Assembly (NCBI GenBank): GCA_004352715.1
Contig: SCFE01000119.1
Span: 1,136,214-1,170,180, forward strand
Origin: Hofstenia miamia
Lineage: Eukaryota > Xenacoelomorpha > Acoela
Direction: 5' to 3'
DNA length: 33,967 bases
The notes beneath the pieces were generated by a model. It saw nothing but the letters and a program-made list of their open reading frames with translations, had not been told where the DNA came from and did not search any database. The position numbers were made by a program, and so were the translations under genes. Shown in pieces: positions 23,360 through 32,952 of the stretch (the stretch's first letter is position 1; each line of letters begins with the position of its first letter).

Positions 23360-23435
23360 GTTCCCCGAGCTGAGAGGGATACCAGCATGAAGCTGTGAGA
23401 AGTAACAAGAATAACAATAAGAATAATAATAATGG

Positions 23436-25347
23436 ATTTAACAAAAATTAATGGTTTCGACAAAAGTAATATATAAAAAATAACATATTTGCAAATGAAA
23501 AAGGGAAAGATAAAACACTGAAAATTACACGAAGATGACAAGAGGAGCAATGCAGAAAGGAAATGAGTTGCATTTAGATAGAAAGCCGAATTCAGTTATC
23601 GGAAAGAAAAACAGGAGGATGCGTTGTTTTAAATTTCCAACAGGCGACCACAAATCAAGATGAGAAATTATGAAACTAGCTATCGGAATTACACAATAGA
23701 AAAATTTTTTGGTTCAGGTAGCTTTCTGAATGCGAGGTAGAAGAAAACGAACTTTAGAGAAGGTCCGTGCCAACTGATAGAGGGAGAGAATTTTAGGAAA
23801 TCAAATGCATCTAAATAATAGAAGCCGAGTAGCAATTTCAGAAAAATCAGGTCAAAGAATTTGAGATACAGTGAAATAGGCAAAAGACTGGATTGTAAAA
23901 AAAAGGTTCATTTGATGAGCAAAGAGCCCAGTGTAAAAAACGATCAATTTTAGTAGAGAATGAAGAATTGAGATACCAAAACTGATCAATAATAAAGAGC
24001 GCTAAAACAATAGGAGGAGGGGCTAGAACTGAGTGTTGTATATTTCAGAAGAAAATTTTTTAGCTTTGTGAAAAATATGTAGACCAGGAAAGAGAATTAG
24101 AAATCAAAATACCAAGATCACGAACATAAGTTTTGAAGGAAACAAGACGTTATTTAAAAAGAAATCATTTGTAGGAAGAAAATAAAAGACCTTGAAATTT
24201 TGAGTTGTTGAAAGAAAGGCCACTGAAAGATGACCATAAAAGGGCAGCTGGTTCGAATACTTTCTAGGTCGGAAGAAAATATGCGTGGGCTACTATAAAA
24301 GGTAGATATAGTAGGCAACTAAGGCTTAAAATGAACTATTTTAAGAAAATTTAACAGTTAACTGAAAATGTTGTTGTCACAGAAAAATATTGAAAGATTT
24401 CTTCGAAATTTGAACAAGCAGTGGAAAAAAATTTCGAATTGTTTAAAATAGCATGGAAATTTTCAATCAAGTTTCTTGACGTAATAAAATTAAAGGCGAA
24501 ATTTGTAAAACTTGTTATTTTTCTATTGAGTAAAGAAGTTGTCTAACCCTAAAAACTCTAAGGAGAAAATCCCATATTTATTAAATGCGGACTTAGTCCT
24601 TACGTTCACGTTAAAAGCACGATGCCATGAGTCTGTTAGAAATCGTGATGTCATTGAACTGATGATTTTGATTACGATTCGAAAATAGATATTTTGCTAA
24701 TGCATTGAATATAGTGAAAATATGGAAAGCGAGAACTTAGCGTAAGCTATGCATTAACAATAACCACCTAATTTACTTCCGAGCAGTGCCAATGTGATAA
24801 AACCTCGTGATACTTATTAGACCGAAAATTTAAAACTCGATGGTGTACGAGATTGTAGTAAACGAAGATAGCTTACTCATAAAAATGGTTCAAAAATAAT
24901 TTTTTTTAACGTTTCTAAACGAAATTAATAATTAATAAAGAAGGCTTCAACAAAACTAATCAATGATTTAATATCAACCGTAAACAATAATCCTTTGGAT
25001 ACTGAGATTTTCACAAATAATTAGTAGGGAATAAATAACAAACAATGCTAAATTGCGTAGGATACGTAATTATTAACAACTAACAAACAAGAAATAAACG
25101 ATGCCAATAATGAAACATACAGTCCACATATAGAAAGGAATTTTAAAATAATTTCAAAGCTTTGTATTAAATGCTGATAAGACACTTCGGCCTACCTATC
25201 ATTTGAACTACTTTTCGTTCTAGACCACTTTGTAAAATTGAATAGATTTGAAACACAATATAAATGGGTAGGTACTTGAAACGAATACCAAATTTATAAA
25301 AACGGATACTGAATATATAGTATGTAACAGATCGATATGGGACATAG
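23436..25347. other. Unassigned AT-rich sequence
   Basis: The first half (23,560-24,300) is noticeably A+G-rich, with scattered similar words such as gaaagccga / gaagccgag, but no repeat unit could be defined. No coding similarity or RNA gene was recognised on either strand. Confidence 0.5.
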
Positions 25348-25628
25348 TGTAGAGTCACTCTGGGCCTACTATTTTCGAACTTATTATTTTTGGCACAATG
25401 AAATGGTGTTGCGTCTTTTTGACGTTTTGATTCTTTGATTCGCTGCTATTTATTTGTATCAATTTCTTTTAATTGATATTTGAATTTCGAGTGTAGTTAA
25501 TTTGATAGTGTTAGTATTTGTCCCCTTGATTTGAATTACGTGTGATTGCTCGTTTTAACTTTGTGAGGGAAACTGTGCTTTGAAATTGTAAACAAGTCAG
25601 GTAATAAGTTACAGATTTTTGTAATAAA

Positions 25629-25753
25629 TATCTGAGTCACTGTAGCAAAGTGCACAATAAATTCGGCTTCCTTCTACTGCATTTGGTCTTTTCAATTATT
25701 TATCTATTAACCACCCTTAGATTTGTTGATTAAAGATTTGTTCATGATAACTA
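25629..25753 (+). repeat. 125-bp direct repeat, left copy
   Basis: Identical over all 125 bases to 26363-26487. It ends at the TA that borders the mariner fragment and is part of LTR-like sequence A. Confidence 0.95.
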
Positions 25754-26362
25754 CAGGGGGTACCCATAAGTTTCTGCAGTAAAGGAAAAACACATGAAAA
25801 AAACCAGCAAATATTTATTAATCAACATCTTTCAGATGTTCAAAATAGCTTCCACCACTCTTGATGCATCGTTGCCATCGATCAGGTAATTTATTTATTC
25901 CATTTGCAAAGAACGTTGGGTCTTTAGTGTCCAGCCAGTTTTGGATTTTCATATTCACCGCTTCAGCTGAGTCCAAATATTGTCCTCGTAGACAGGCTTT
26001 CATTGGCATAAACAAATAAAAATCTGATGGGGCCAAGTCTGGGGAATAAGGAGGATGTTCCAGAACGTTCAGTCCAATCTCTTTTAACTTCTGACGCGTC
26101 AGTTGAGACGTGTGAGGGCGGGCGTTGTCATGCTGCAGATAAAGGTTACCATCAGTAGTCCTCCTCCTCCGCTTTTCCAAAATCGCTGTCTTCAGCCTGT
26201 CTAACAAGGCACAGTAGTAGGCGGATGTCATAGTTTCACCATGTGGCAAAACGTCCATGAGGATTACACCTTTAGAATCCCAAAACACTGTTGCGAGATG
26301 TTTCTTAGTGGTAAGAATTCGGCGGACATCTGTAGCTGGCTCATCGCCAATTCCTCTCCATG
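25754..26362 (-). mobile_element. 5'-truncated mariner fragment
   Basis: The 3' end of the element lies at 25754, directly after a TA (25752-25753), and reads inward CAGGGGGTACCCATAAGTTT, a plausible mariner terminal repeat. The transposase 3' part follows. The other end is cut at 26362/26363, where LTR sequence resumes, so the 5' terminal repeat and N-terminal half are absent. Confidence 0.8.
25818..26362 (-). pseudogene. mariner transposase C-terminal half (DD34D)
   Basis: Uninterrupted coding from the break at 26362 to the stop at 25818 includes WRGIGDEPATDVRRILTTKK, then FWDSKGVILMDVLPHGETM, LQHDNARPHTSQLTRQKLKE and PPYSPDLAPSDFYLF. It ends PDRWQRCIKSGGSYFEHL. Thirty-four residues separate the second and third catalytic Asp, the classical mariner spacing. 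The first catalytic Asp and both helix-turn-helices are lost with the 5' half. The open frame from 26362 to 26429 is LTR sequence read through, not transposase. The copy is different from the intronic mariner and much better preserved, so it is a younger insertion. Confidence 0.9.
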
Positions 26363-26487
26363 TATCTGAGTCACTGTAGCAAAGTGCACAATAAATTCGG
26401 CTTCCTTCTACTGCATTTGGTCTTTTCAATTATTTATCTATTAACCACCCTTAGATTTGTTGATTAAAGATTTGTTCATGATAACTA
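26363..26487 (+). repeat. 125-bp direct repeat, right copy
   Basis: An exact copy of 25629-25753 that follows the truncated mariner end and then continues into the rest of the LTR-like sequence (attgcttaag...). It is far too long to be a transposition target duplication. Confidence 0.95.
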
Positions 26488-26488
26488 T

Positions 26489-26620
26489 TGCTTAAGATCC
26501 AGCGACAATTTGATAAGAAACTGCTCTGGATATGGGGCAACAAATAGCTCCTTAATGGTGACAGCCCAAATTGTGAATGCACAGCAATTATATGCCTGTT
26601 ATTTATTATTTACTTACATG
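26489..26620 (+). repeat. LTR segment shared with the LTR at 32046
   Basis: From gcttaagatccagcgac through gcccaaattgtgaatgcac this segment resembles 32168-32300 (gcttaagtttctggctac ... gcccaaatagtggactgc), at roughly two-thirds identity by eye. It ties LTR-like sequence A and the LTR behind the plus-strand pol remnant into one superfamily. It is absent from the inverted copy, where a single N (27530) marks the spot. Confidence 0.5.
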
Positions 26621-26893
26621 AGCTGAGATAAGAGAACTCTAAGATAAATTGCTTATTGAGCTAGAAATTAATACTTGAGACACACAATTAGCACCTTGGC
26701 AAGTGAGGATGGCTTCAAATATATTTCTTCAGCCTGATGCCATGTGAATTGGACACTGCTGAAGTTCTTTTTGGAATGGAATTTCTTTATTTGTTAGGCA
26801 AAAATCTGTGAACCACCAATGTATGTTTTCTGTTGGAATGTGGATCACTCTCTGCTATGGTAGACTTTGCAACCTTTTATCTAAACTCTTGAG

Positions 26894-27321
26894 TTACCCA
26901 GTACTGCTAGAGTAGCCAGAGCTCCCCTGCAATTCTGCAATAGTTTAAAGAGACAATCATATTATTATTGTAAGTGTTTTTATTTTTAATAGGCAATTAA
27001 TTACCACATTCATGTTTGGTTTAAAACATTTTGAAATCCAATTTATATTTTCTAAATTTGCCTTTTATTCGAATATCAAGCAGCAGTCACAAGGATGTGT
27101 CTCACTTCCCCCAAACTCACTTCCCCAAATGCCATACCCATATGATTTTAAATAGATTTCGATTGAATGTAACAGAGCAGAGTTTTTCCTAGTTACATTT
27201 TCCCAGTATCAATTCTTAGATCTCTATTTTGAATATTTTGAAATTTGGTGTTCCTTTCAAGTACCAACCATTTAAATGGAAATGGAATACCATATTTCCT
27301 CATTTTGACAAAAACTCAAGA
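26894..27321. other. Spacer between the two inverted LTR-like arms
   Basis: The sequence shows no similarity to the arms and no coding potential. It includes a local repeat of cacttcccc (about 27109-27127). It may be LTR end, leader or host sequence; I cannot tell. Confidence 0.4.
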
Positions 27322-27887
27322 GTTAAGATTGAAGGTTGCAAAATTTACCATTGTAGAGAGTGACCAACATTCCAACAAAAGAATGAAGCAATGGTGCTTC
27401 ACTGATTCACTTAAGAAAAATAGAAATTCCATAGAGAACAGACTTCCTGCAGTGACCAATTCACACAGCATCATGCTGAAGCCATATCCATGAAGCCATC
27501 ATTACTTGCCAAGGTGCTAATTGTGCATCNAAAACTGAGAAAAGATCAAATGCAGTTGGAGGAAAACAAATTTATTGTGTGCTTTGCTACAGTTCCCTCA
27601 GATATTTATTACAAAATTCTGTAAATGATTACCTGGTTACTGCTTACAGTTTAAACAAAATTTCCCTGGCAAAGTTAAAACCAGCAATCACACATAATAT
27701 GAACTAAGGGGACAAATAATAATTCTATCAAATAACTGCACTTGAAAATACAAATAAATTGATTTAAAAGACATTGATATAAATTGATAGCACCAAATCA
27801 TCAAATCAGGACGTCAAAAAGATGTAACACTATTTTCAGAGTGCCAAATAAATAAAAAGGAAAAAAAGGGCCCTGAGTGTCTCTACA
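27322..27887 (-). mobile_element. LTR-like sequence B, inverted relative to A
   Basis: On the minus strand it begins TGTAGAGACACTC at 27887, directly after a polypurine tract, and runs through the same landmarks as sequence A: tgtgattgctggtttt, ttttgtaataaatatctgag, aataaatttgttttcctcc, then tagcaccttggcaagt and actcttgagtt. A lone N at 27530 marks where about 200 bp present in A are missing. Nearly every CpG of sequence A is TpG or CpA here. Confidence 0.7.
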
Positions 27888-27894
27888 TGCCCCC
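27888..27894 (-). other. Polypurine tract of the minus-strand element
   Basis: GGGGGCA lies immediately before the LTR start TGTAG and just after the ORF X stop (27906-27904). This is the position and composition of a plus-strand primer for an LTR retroelement. Confidence 0.65.
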
Positions 27895-27903
27895 ATTGCA
27901 CAG

Positions 27904-29045
27904 TTAAGTTTGCAATAGGAGTTGGACCATAGGACCTGACAAGAGTTTCTGGGTTTCCTCTACCATCTCAATAGCCAGGATGTCATCTGAAGACAATACT
28001 TTGGCATATCTGGGTTGCTGGGTAATTTACATCAAAGTCTCTCTCTGAGTTACAGCCTCATTCCTTAGGTGAAGAATTCTATCACCAGTAATCAGGAGTT
28101 AATAGGACAGTTACAATGTAGGTTTTACAATCTTCTTGTAAATGTATTGTAAAAATGCTCATAGAGCCACAGACCTTTTAAGGCAACCATCAAAGTCATT
28201 AGTGCATTGGTATCTGAAGTGTTGGCATCTTCTGCACTAATCCTAGTGCTTGGGTAGAAGTATGTGAACACTTCTCTAAGTGACCCCATGTGAGTGGTAT
28301 GGTCCATAAATAGTTAGCAGTATTTGTTAACCTGTTAGAGAGTCATCTCCTCTGGATCAGTAACTTCAGCTTGGATCATCATAATTATTTCAATCCTTTT
28401 CCTGACATCATAATATCTTGTCAGGGTTTCAATGTTGTTAACCCACATAAGGTCTCCTGATGCCTGGAATAATATGAGGACTCAAGGATCTAGTGTTGCA
28501 ATCTTTTTGTGGATCTTCTGCAACTGGGTTGATATTGGCTGTCCTTTTTGGAAGATGTCCTTAATTGTCAGTTTTCCATCTATAAAGAAACATTCAGGAT
28601 TACCACCCTCAATAAGAGTATCTCAGGTTTCTTTGTACTCTGGGGTTTGCATGGCTTTTTCAACTTCTGCAGCTGTTGATGCATAGTTAATCAGAGAGGT
28701 GTCCAGAGACCTTTTTATGCCTCTTTTTTACTTGCCAAGATGGGAGGATCAATGGAGTCATGATGCATGGTGGAGGTATGCATAGCAAGTTGTTCTTCTC
28801 TGCATTTGTCTTGACCTGGTCAAACTTGACATTCTTCTTTAATGTGGCTGTTCTGATAGTAATGGGATAATTGATTTTTTGTGTCTTTGATCATATCCCA
28901 AAATGTTGTTGGAAGTCCATGTGGGCAGAGCTTATTGATCTGTGTGTTGGAAATCTTTAGTTGAGATGTGGTACACTCTATGTCCAGGGTTATTTGTCAC
29001 CTGCAATGAAAATTGCTCAAAGCTTGAAGCATCCTTGGAAAAAAT
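27904..29045 (-). pseudogene. ORF X copy 1 (unrecognised 3' ORF of an LTR element)
   Basis: Minus-strand frames read, in order, a segment resembling LDVECTT..KIS, then GLPTTFWDMIKDTK, IDGKLTIKDIFQKGQP, QASGDLMWVNNIETLTRYYD, MGSLREVFTYFYPSTRISAE, ALMTLMVALKGLWLYEHFYN and TFTRRL, with a final stop 10 bases before the polypurine tract. The same order is found in the plus-strand copy at 30363-32030. I see no integrase HHCC or DDE, no RT and no clear membrane segment; I do not recognise the family. It sits where integrase or an env-like gene would end in a Ty3-like element. Several frameshifts and stops are present. CpG is absent. Confidence 0.6.
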
Positions 29046-29110
29046 GCATGCCTTTCCTATAATTCCTGCTGTGTAGGCAGAATGAAGTTTTCAACTATGG
29101 TTCAATCAGC

Positions 29111-29900
29111 ATGGGTCAGGCTGTTGGTGAACAGCACTTGATTGACACCAAGCATGATAGACATATACATGTGCCAGTATGGAGAGTGCCTGAAAGTCTT
29201 AAGGATGACTATGAGCAAATGCTCAACAATGTCATCAAGAGTGGAATTATTCAGAGCACCAATAGTCATTATGCTGTGCCTACTGTTTTTATCAATCAAG
29301 GTGAAAAGTATTGTCTGTGTGTTGATTTCTGGAAGCTCAATGATATAACTATCAAGGATGCATATTCACTTCCACAGATTGAGTATTTATAATATGATGC
29401 AAGCTGCTACAAGCATTTCTCCTGCCTGGGCCTGTAAGGCCTACTGGCAGCTCCTGATGAAGCTGGCTGACATTTTGAAAACAGCTTTCATTACACTGTA
29501 CAGCCTTTTTGAATGGAAATGCATGGCCTTTGGCCTCTGTAATGCCCTGGCTACCTTTCAATGCTATGCCACCCACATTTTAAAGAATGGAGCTAACATG
29601 CTAGAACATGGAATTTCTGTGTACATAGATGATATACTTGTTGCAAGCAACACATTGGCAAACATGTTGAGAAGTTGAACCAAATGCTTACCATCCTTCA
29701 TAAAGATGGTCTGAGTGTCAATGGCAAAAAAAATGTGCTCTAGTGTCACAACAAGTTACTTTTCTTGGAAGGGTCATAGAACCTGGTAAGATTTCAATTA
29801 AGAATGATGCCAAAGACTATCTGGATCAAATAGAAACACTGAGATCCCAAAAGAATGTGCAGAGCTCATTGGCTTTCTAAGCTACTATGGAGCTTTTATC
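29111..29900 (+). pseudogene. Ty3/gypsy-like reverse transcriptase
   Basis: Read across two frames, the Ty3 RT order is clear: HLIDTKHDRHIHVPVWRVPE, MLNNVIKSGIIQSTNSHYAV, YCLCVDFWKLNDITIKDAYS, then AYWQLLMKLADILKTAFITL, FEWKCMAFGLCNALATFQ and ISVYIDDILVAS (catalytic YIDD at 29622-29633). KLNQMLTILHKDGLSVN and LIGFLSYYGAFIPELANKTK, the connection region, follow. The motif A Asp has been lost (CKAYWQL where DL.SGYWQL is usual). Frames break near 29390, 29680 and 29730. The 5' part (gag, protease) is missing: coding begins within about 60 bp of where inverted ORF X copy 1 ends. Confidence 0.85.
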
Positions 29901-30170
29901 CCTGAGCTAGCCAACAAAACCAAGCACATCTCACACCTGCTGAAACAAAACATCAAGTTTAAATGGACCTGGTCAAACAGGAGGAACTGGAAATGTGAAG
30001 CTGGAGCTCAGGAGGATCCTCAGCTTGAATACATCTGATTACACCTGGAAATTAGTTGTTGACTGTGATGCCAGTGCAGTCACAATCAGTGGCATACTTA
30101 GCCAAGTGATAGAGGGCATGGATAGCCCAGTTCAGTTACAGTTGCCATGAGATAAAGCAGCCTGTGAGAA
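29901..30170 (+). pseudogene. Ty3/gypsy-like connection and RNase H start
   Basis: After HISHLLKQNIKFKWTWSNRR the frame shifts, then YTWKLVVDCDASAVTISGIL followed by SQVIEGMDSPVQ gives the first strand of a Ty3 RNase H with its catalytic Asp (DCDAS). The expected ASR.L....Y...E.E.LA continuation is not recognisable, so RNase H is truncated here. No integrase was found between this point and ORF X. Confidence 0.65.
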
Positions 30171-30362
30171 GCTAGCCAAGCACTGTGTGCATGAGATTAC
30201 TGTCTGCCCAGCCTCCTGGAAAGTGAAGAACTGGTTGCTTGATTCTTGTTCTCTTCCTGCTTTGCATGGAAAATCCAAAAAGGCAATGGAAAGGTTTGAA
30301 AAGTACTACACCAGATTAATGGGGCCAGCAGCCCCATGAGGCATTTATCACCAGTGATGATC

Positions 30363-32030
30363 ATGAATAAGATTGGAATTGCTTTCTCTGACTTGAACAT
30401 CTTTTCTGATACTTTATGCAAATACATGTGCGCACCACTGCTGGCACCAAGTTTCCAAATTTCAATTCTGAGTGCTGCTCTACACCAGCTGATTAATGGA
30501 ATGCAAGCATAGGTCCATAACACAGTTTTGGAACAGCTGCAACAACATAACATGCTGAACAAGACAAAGATCTTTTTCAATTTAGAATACCTCAATTACC
30601 CTGAATGTGGGTATAGCCACCTTGTTGAAACACAATGTCATGCCACTAGAGATGGTGAGAAAATCCCTCTTCTAGTTTTCAAGCAGACTATGCACTCTCC
30701 AGAGCAGTTTTATCATGAGGAAGAGCTTCTAGCTTCATCTGCAGTCAAGGTATCATCAGCCACCAAAGTTTTGATCAAAGCTGTCAAACTTCAGAAGTTC
30801 TCAGGCTCTATGACACCCCTGTGGCCAATTCCTACTTGGTCAATCATGGAAAATGAAAGAATTATCACTATTGAACATAAACCAAGAAGCTAACTATTGC
30901 AGAATGAGTAATCAAGGTGACCAGAGATAATGATATCCTTGGACTGATGAAGTGGTGTCTAATGGAGATGTTCTCCAAAGAAGAGTTTGTGCTCCTACAA
31001 TTGCCTGGGCAACAACTAGCCTTGGATGTAGAGTGCACCACTGCTTGCATCAAAATCTCTGCCAACCATGTTGATAAGTTACATAGCTGTGGCCTATGCA
31101 ATACATTCTGGGATACCATAAGAGATGCAAAGATCAATTACCCAGTCACCATTGAAACTGAAGTGCTAAGTAAGCAAGTAGAGCTCAGACAAGTTGAGAC
31201 TAATGCTGAGAAGAACAATTTGTTATGCATCCTCCACCATGTATAATGACTCTGCTCATCTTACCATCATGGAGAGTTTGCAAGGGCTGAAAGAAGGCGT
31301 CCACACACCTACCAGACTGCTGAATATAAGGAAGTTAGAGACAAGCTGCTAGTAGGCAGAAACCCAGAGCAAGTCTTTATCAATGGAAAGTTAACAATTA
31401 AGGATATTTTTCAAAAGGGGCAACCCCTTCATATCCAGCTAAAGAAGATCCACAATAAGATTATGCAGCTGGACTCTCAAGTTCTAATACTATTTCAAGC
31501 ATCAGGAGACTTAATGTGGATAGATAAGGTGGAGATGATCACACACTATTACAACATGACAGTGGATAGAGATTATCACTATGCTATAAGCCAAAGTGTC
31601 AGACCTGGAAGAAATGTCCTTACAACAAGTTTTGGAGTTCTGTTCTTTATTTATGTATCATGCTATGCAAATGGGGGTCATTTCAAGAAGTCTTCACCCA
31701 CTTTTACCCAACAACACAGATAACAATGCACTTATGATGCTTATAGTCACTCTCAAGCAACTCTGCCTCTACAAAGGCTTGTACAATACTTTCACTCAAA
31801 GACTAAACATCTCAAGACACAACTACCCTATCAGCTCATGGTTGCCTGGGATTCAATTTTTCTGTCTCCACAACAAAACAGTAACTCAACATGAAGTGCT
31901 GATGCAGATCACAAAGCAAACTCAGTACACTAAAGTCACCAATTGTGATGAAGTTCTTGCAGCCTAGATAGTTGAGGAAACCCAAAATTTGCTCTCAGGT
32001 CCATCTGTTCAGTTACTGCCACAAAATTAG
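30363..32030 (+). pseudogene. ORF X copy 2, downstream of Ty3-like pol
   Basis: A first frame from ATG 30363 to 30893 has only one internal TAG (about 30510); it reads MNKIGIAFSDLNIFSDTLCK, later APLLAPSFQISILSAALHQL and FFNLEYLNYPECGYSHLVET. Shifted frames continue with LALDVECTTACIKISANHVD, CGLCNTFWDTIRDAK, INGKLTIKDIFQKGQPLHIQ, QASGDLMWIDKVEMITHYYN, ALMMLIVTLKQLCLYKGLYN and SSWLPGIQFFCLHNKTVTQH. The stop at 32028-32030 lies 8 bases before the polypurine tract. If the frames were one gene it would be about 550 codons. No family is recognised. Replacement of integrase by this ORF, or capture of an extra gene, are both possible. Confidence 0.6.
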
Positions 32031-32038
32031 TCAAGTAA

Positions 32039-32045
32039 GGGGGCA
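32039..32045 (+). other. Polypurine tract of the plus-strand element
   Basis: GGGGGCA sits between the ORF X stop and the LTR start TGTAGTGTC. It is identical to the tract of the minus-strand element. Confidence 0.65.
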
Positions 32046-32434
32046 TGTAGTGTCATTCAAGGGGATCAATTTTTGATTTTAATGGATTTTGACACAAAAT
32101 AAACTTTGTCTCACTCAACTGCACTTCATTTTTGCTTCTACTAATTATTGCTAACCCCTTTTTAGAATGTATGTTATTCATAATAGATGCTTAAGTTTCT
32201 GGCTACAATTTGGGAGTTACTCCTCTGAGTTTAGGGACAAAATGCTTTATTCCAGCAGGCAGCCCAAATAGTGGACTGCATTAAATTACATGTATGACTA
32301 CTGTTAAGGGATAAGAACATTTTATTGATTGTTTGCAACTCAAACATGCACTTAACACCTTACACTTTGATGATAACAAGCTGCTGGCTAATGTGAATGC
32401 ATGGCAATTACATGCTGTTATTATTATATACTAT
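32046..32434 (+). mobile_element. LTR-like sequence C (3' LTR of the plus-strand element)
   Basis: It begins TGTAGTGTCATTC after the polypurine tract and contains an AATAAA (32098-32103). The block at 32168-32300 resembles the middle of LTR-like sequence A. The right end is uncertain: by about 32435 the sequence has become a third ORF X fragment, so another element may have inserted in or replaced the end. Confidence 0.5.
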
Positions 32435-32952
32435 GATGTCACAAGGAGAGTAGATATCATAACAATGATGAGAATAAATAAAAACAACCCAATAGAAATC
32501 AGTGAACAGGAAGTAATAGACAAATCAGTTTCTTTTACAAAGTTGTGGAGAATATGAGAAGCTTAAGAAAAGTCTTCACATTCTTCTACCCAGACACAGC
32601 AATAAGAGAAGAGCTAGCCCATACTAGTTGAGCTGAAACACAAATGACACTAATGATCAGGTTAAAAGAAATACAGCTGTACCAGAAATAATATGAAACA
32701 TTTTCAAGGAAGATCAACATGCTTTGAGAAATAACACCAATAGCAGAAAACATTAGAGAAGCAAAGTTCCTTAAATATGTGAACACAGTAACTACAGAGA
32801 GAGAGAGAGACAGTGCTAAAAATGACAAAACAGTCAGAATTTGAAAATACAAAATGAGAAGATTAGCAGCAGAATTGATAATATGAAAAGTGGACACCCT
32901 AGTACATGGAGAACAATCTGTGCTAAGAATAACACAAGCTGAAGAGGGCATG
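32435..32952 (+). pseudogene. ORF X copy 3, C-terminal fragment
   Basis: The frame YYDVTRRVDIITMMRINK parallels RYYDVRKRIEIIMM of copy 1. VFTFFYPDTAIREELAHTS and QMTLMIRLKEIQLYQK follow, matching VFTYFYPSTRISAEDANTS and MTLMVALKGLWLYEH. Only the C-terminal third is present. It is the most divergent of the three copies, yet it too runs into a GAGGGCATGTAG junction at 32944-32955, so it is the 3' end of a separate element. Confidence 0.55.
32798..32812. repeat. Short (GA)n tract
   Basis: A run of about seven GA dinucleotides inside ORF X copy 3. Confidence 0.7.

Larger units (their letters stand above)
20399..23435 (+). mobile_element. Restriction-like-endonuclease LINE (R2/NeSL-like organisation)
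   Basis: On the plus strand a single purine-rich unit carries a Lys/Glu-rich N-terminal region (about 20400-21150), RT (about 21256-21920), thumb/linker (to 22458), a CCHC knuckle (22795-22848) and a restriction-like endonuclease (about 22980-23220). It ends with a short 3' UTR and an AATAATAAT-type tail near 23420-23435. RT followed by CCHC and a PD-(D/E)XK nuclease is the layout of RLE-bearing LINEs. It has a handful of frameshifts and stops, so it is recently dead. The coding strand is strikingly A+G-rich, which produces long empty antisense frames. Confidence 0.8.
25348..26893 (+). mobile_element. LTR-like sequence A, interrupted by mariner fragment
   Basis: It starts TGTAGAGTCACTC, aligning with the start of the minus-strand LTR at 27887 (TGTAGAGACACTC). 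Homology between the two continues through the tgtgattgct block, two AATAAA signals (25623-25628 and 25656-25661) and, beyond the interruption, the tagcaccttggcaagt to actcttgagtt block (26690-26893). No LTR-element ORF lies on its left side, so it may be a solo LTR or an orphan 5' end. The mariner fragment and a 125-bp duplication sit in the middle. Confidence 0.65.

Noticed and set aside
22149-23550. Minus-strand open frames of about 200-250 codons, membrane-like in composition
   Set aside because: They are antisense shadows of the RT thumb and nuclease of the RLE-type LINE; the hydrophobic look comes from the T/C-rich strand.
25752-25753. TA target duplication for the mariner fragment
   Set aside because: Only the left TA can be assigned; the right terminal repeat is missing, so a true duplication cannot be shown.
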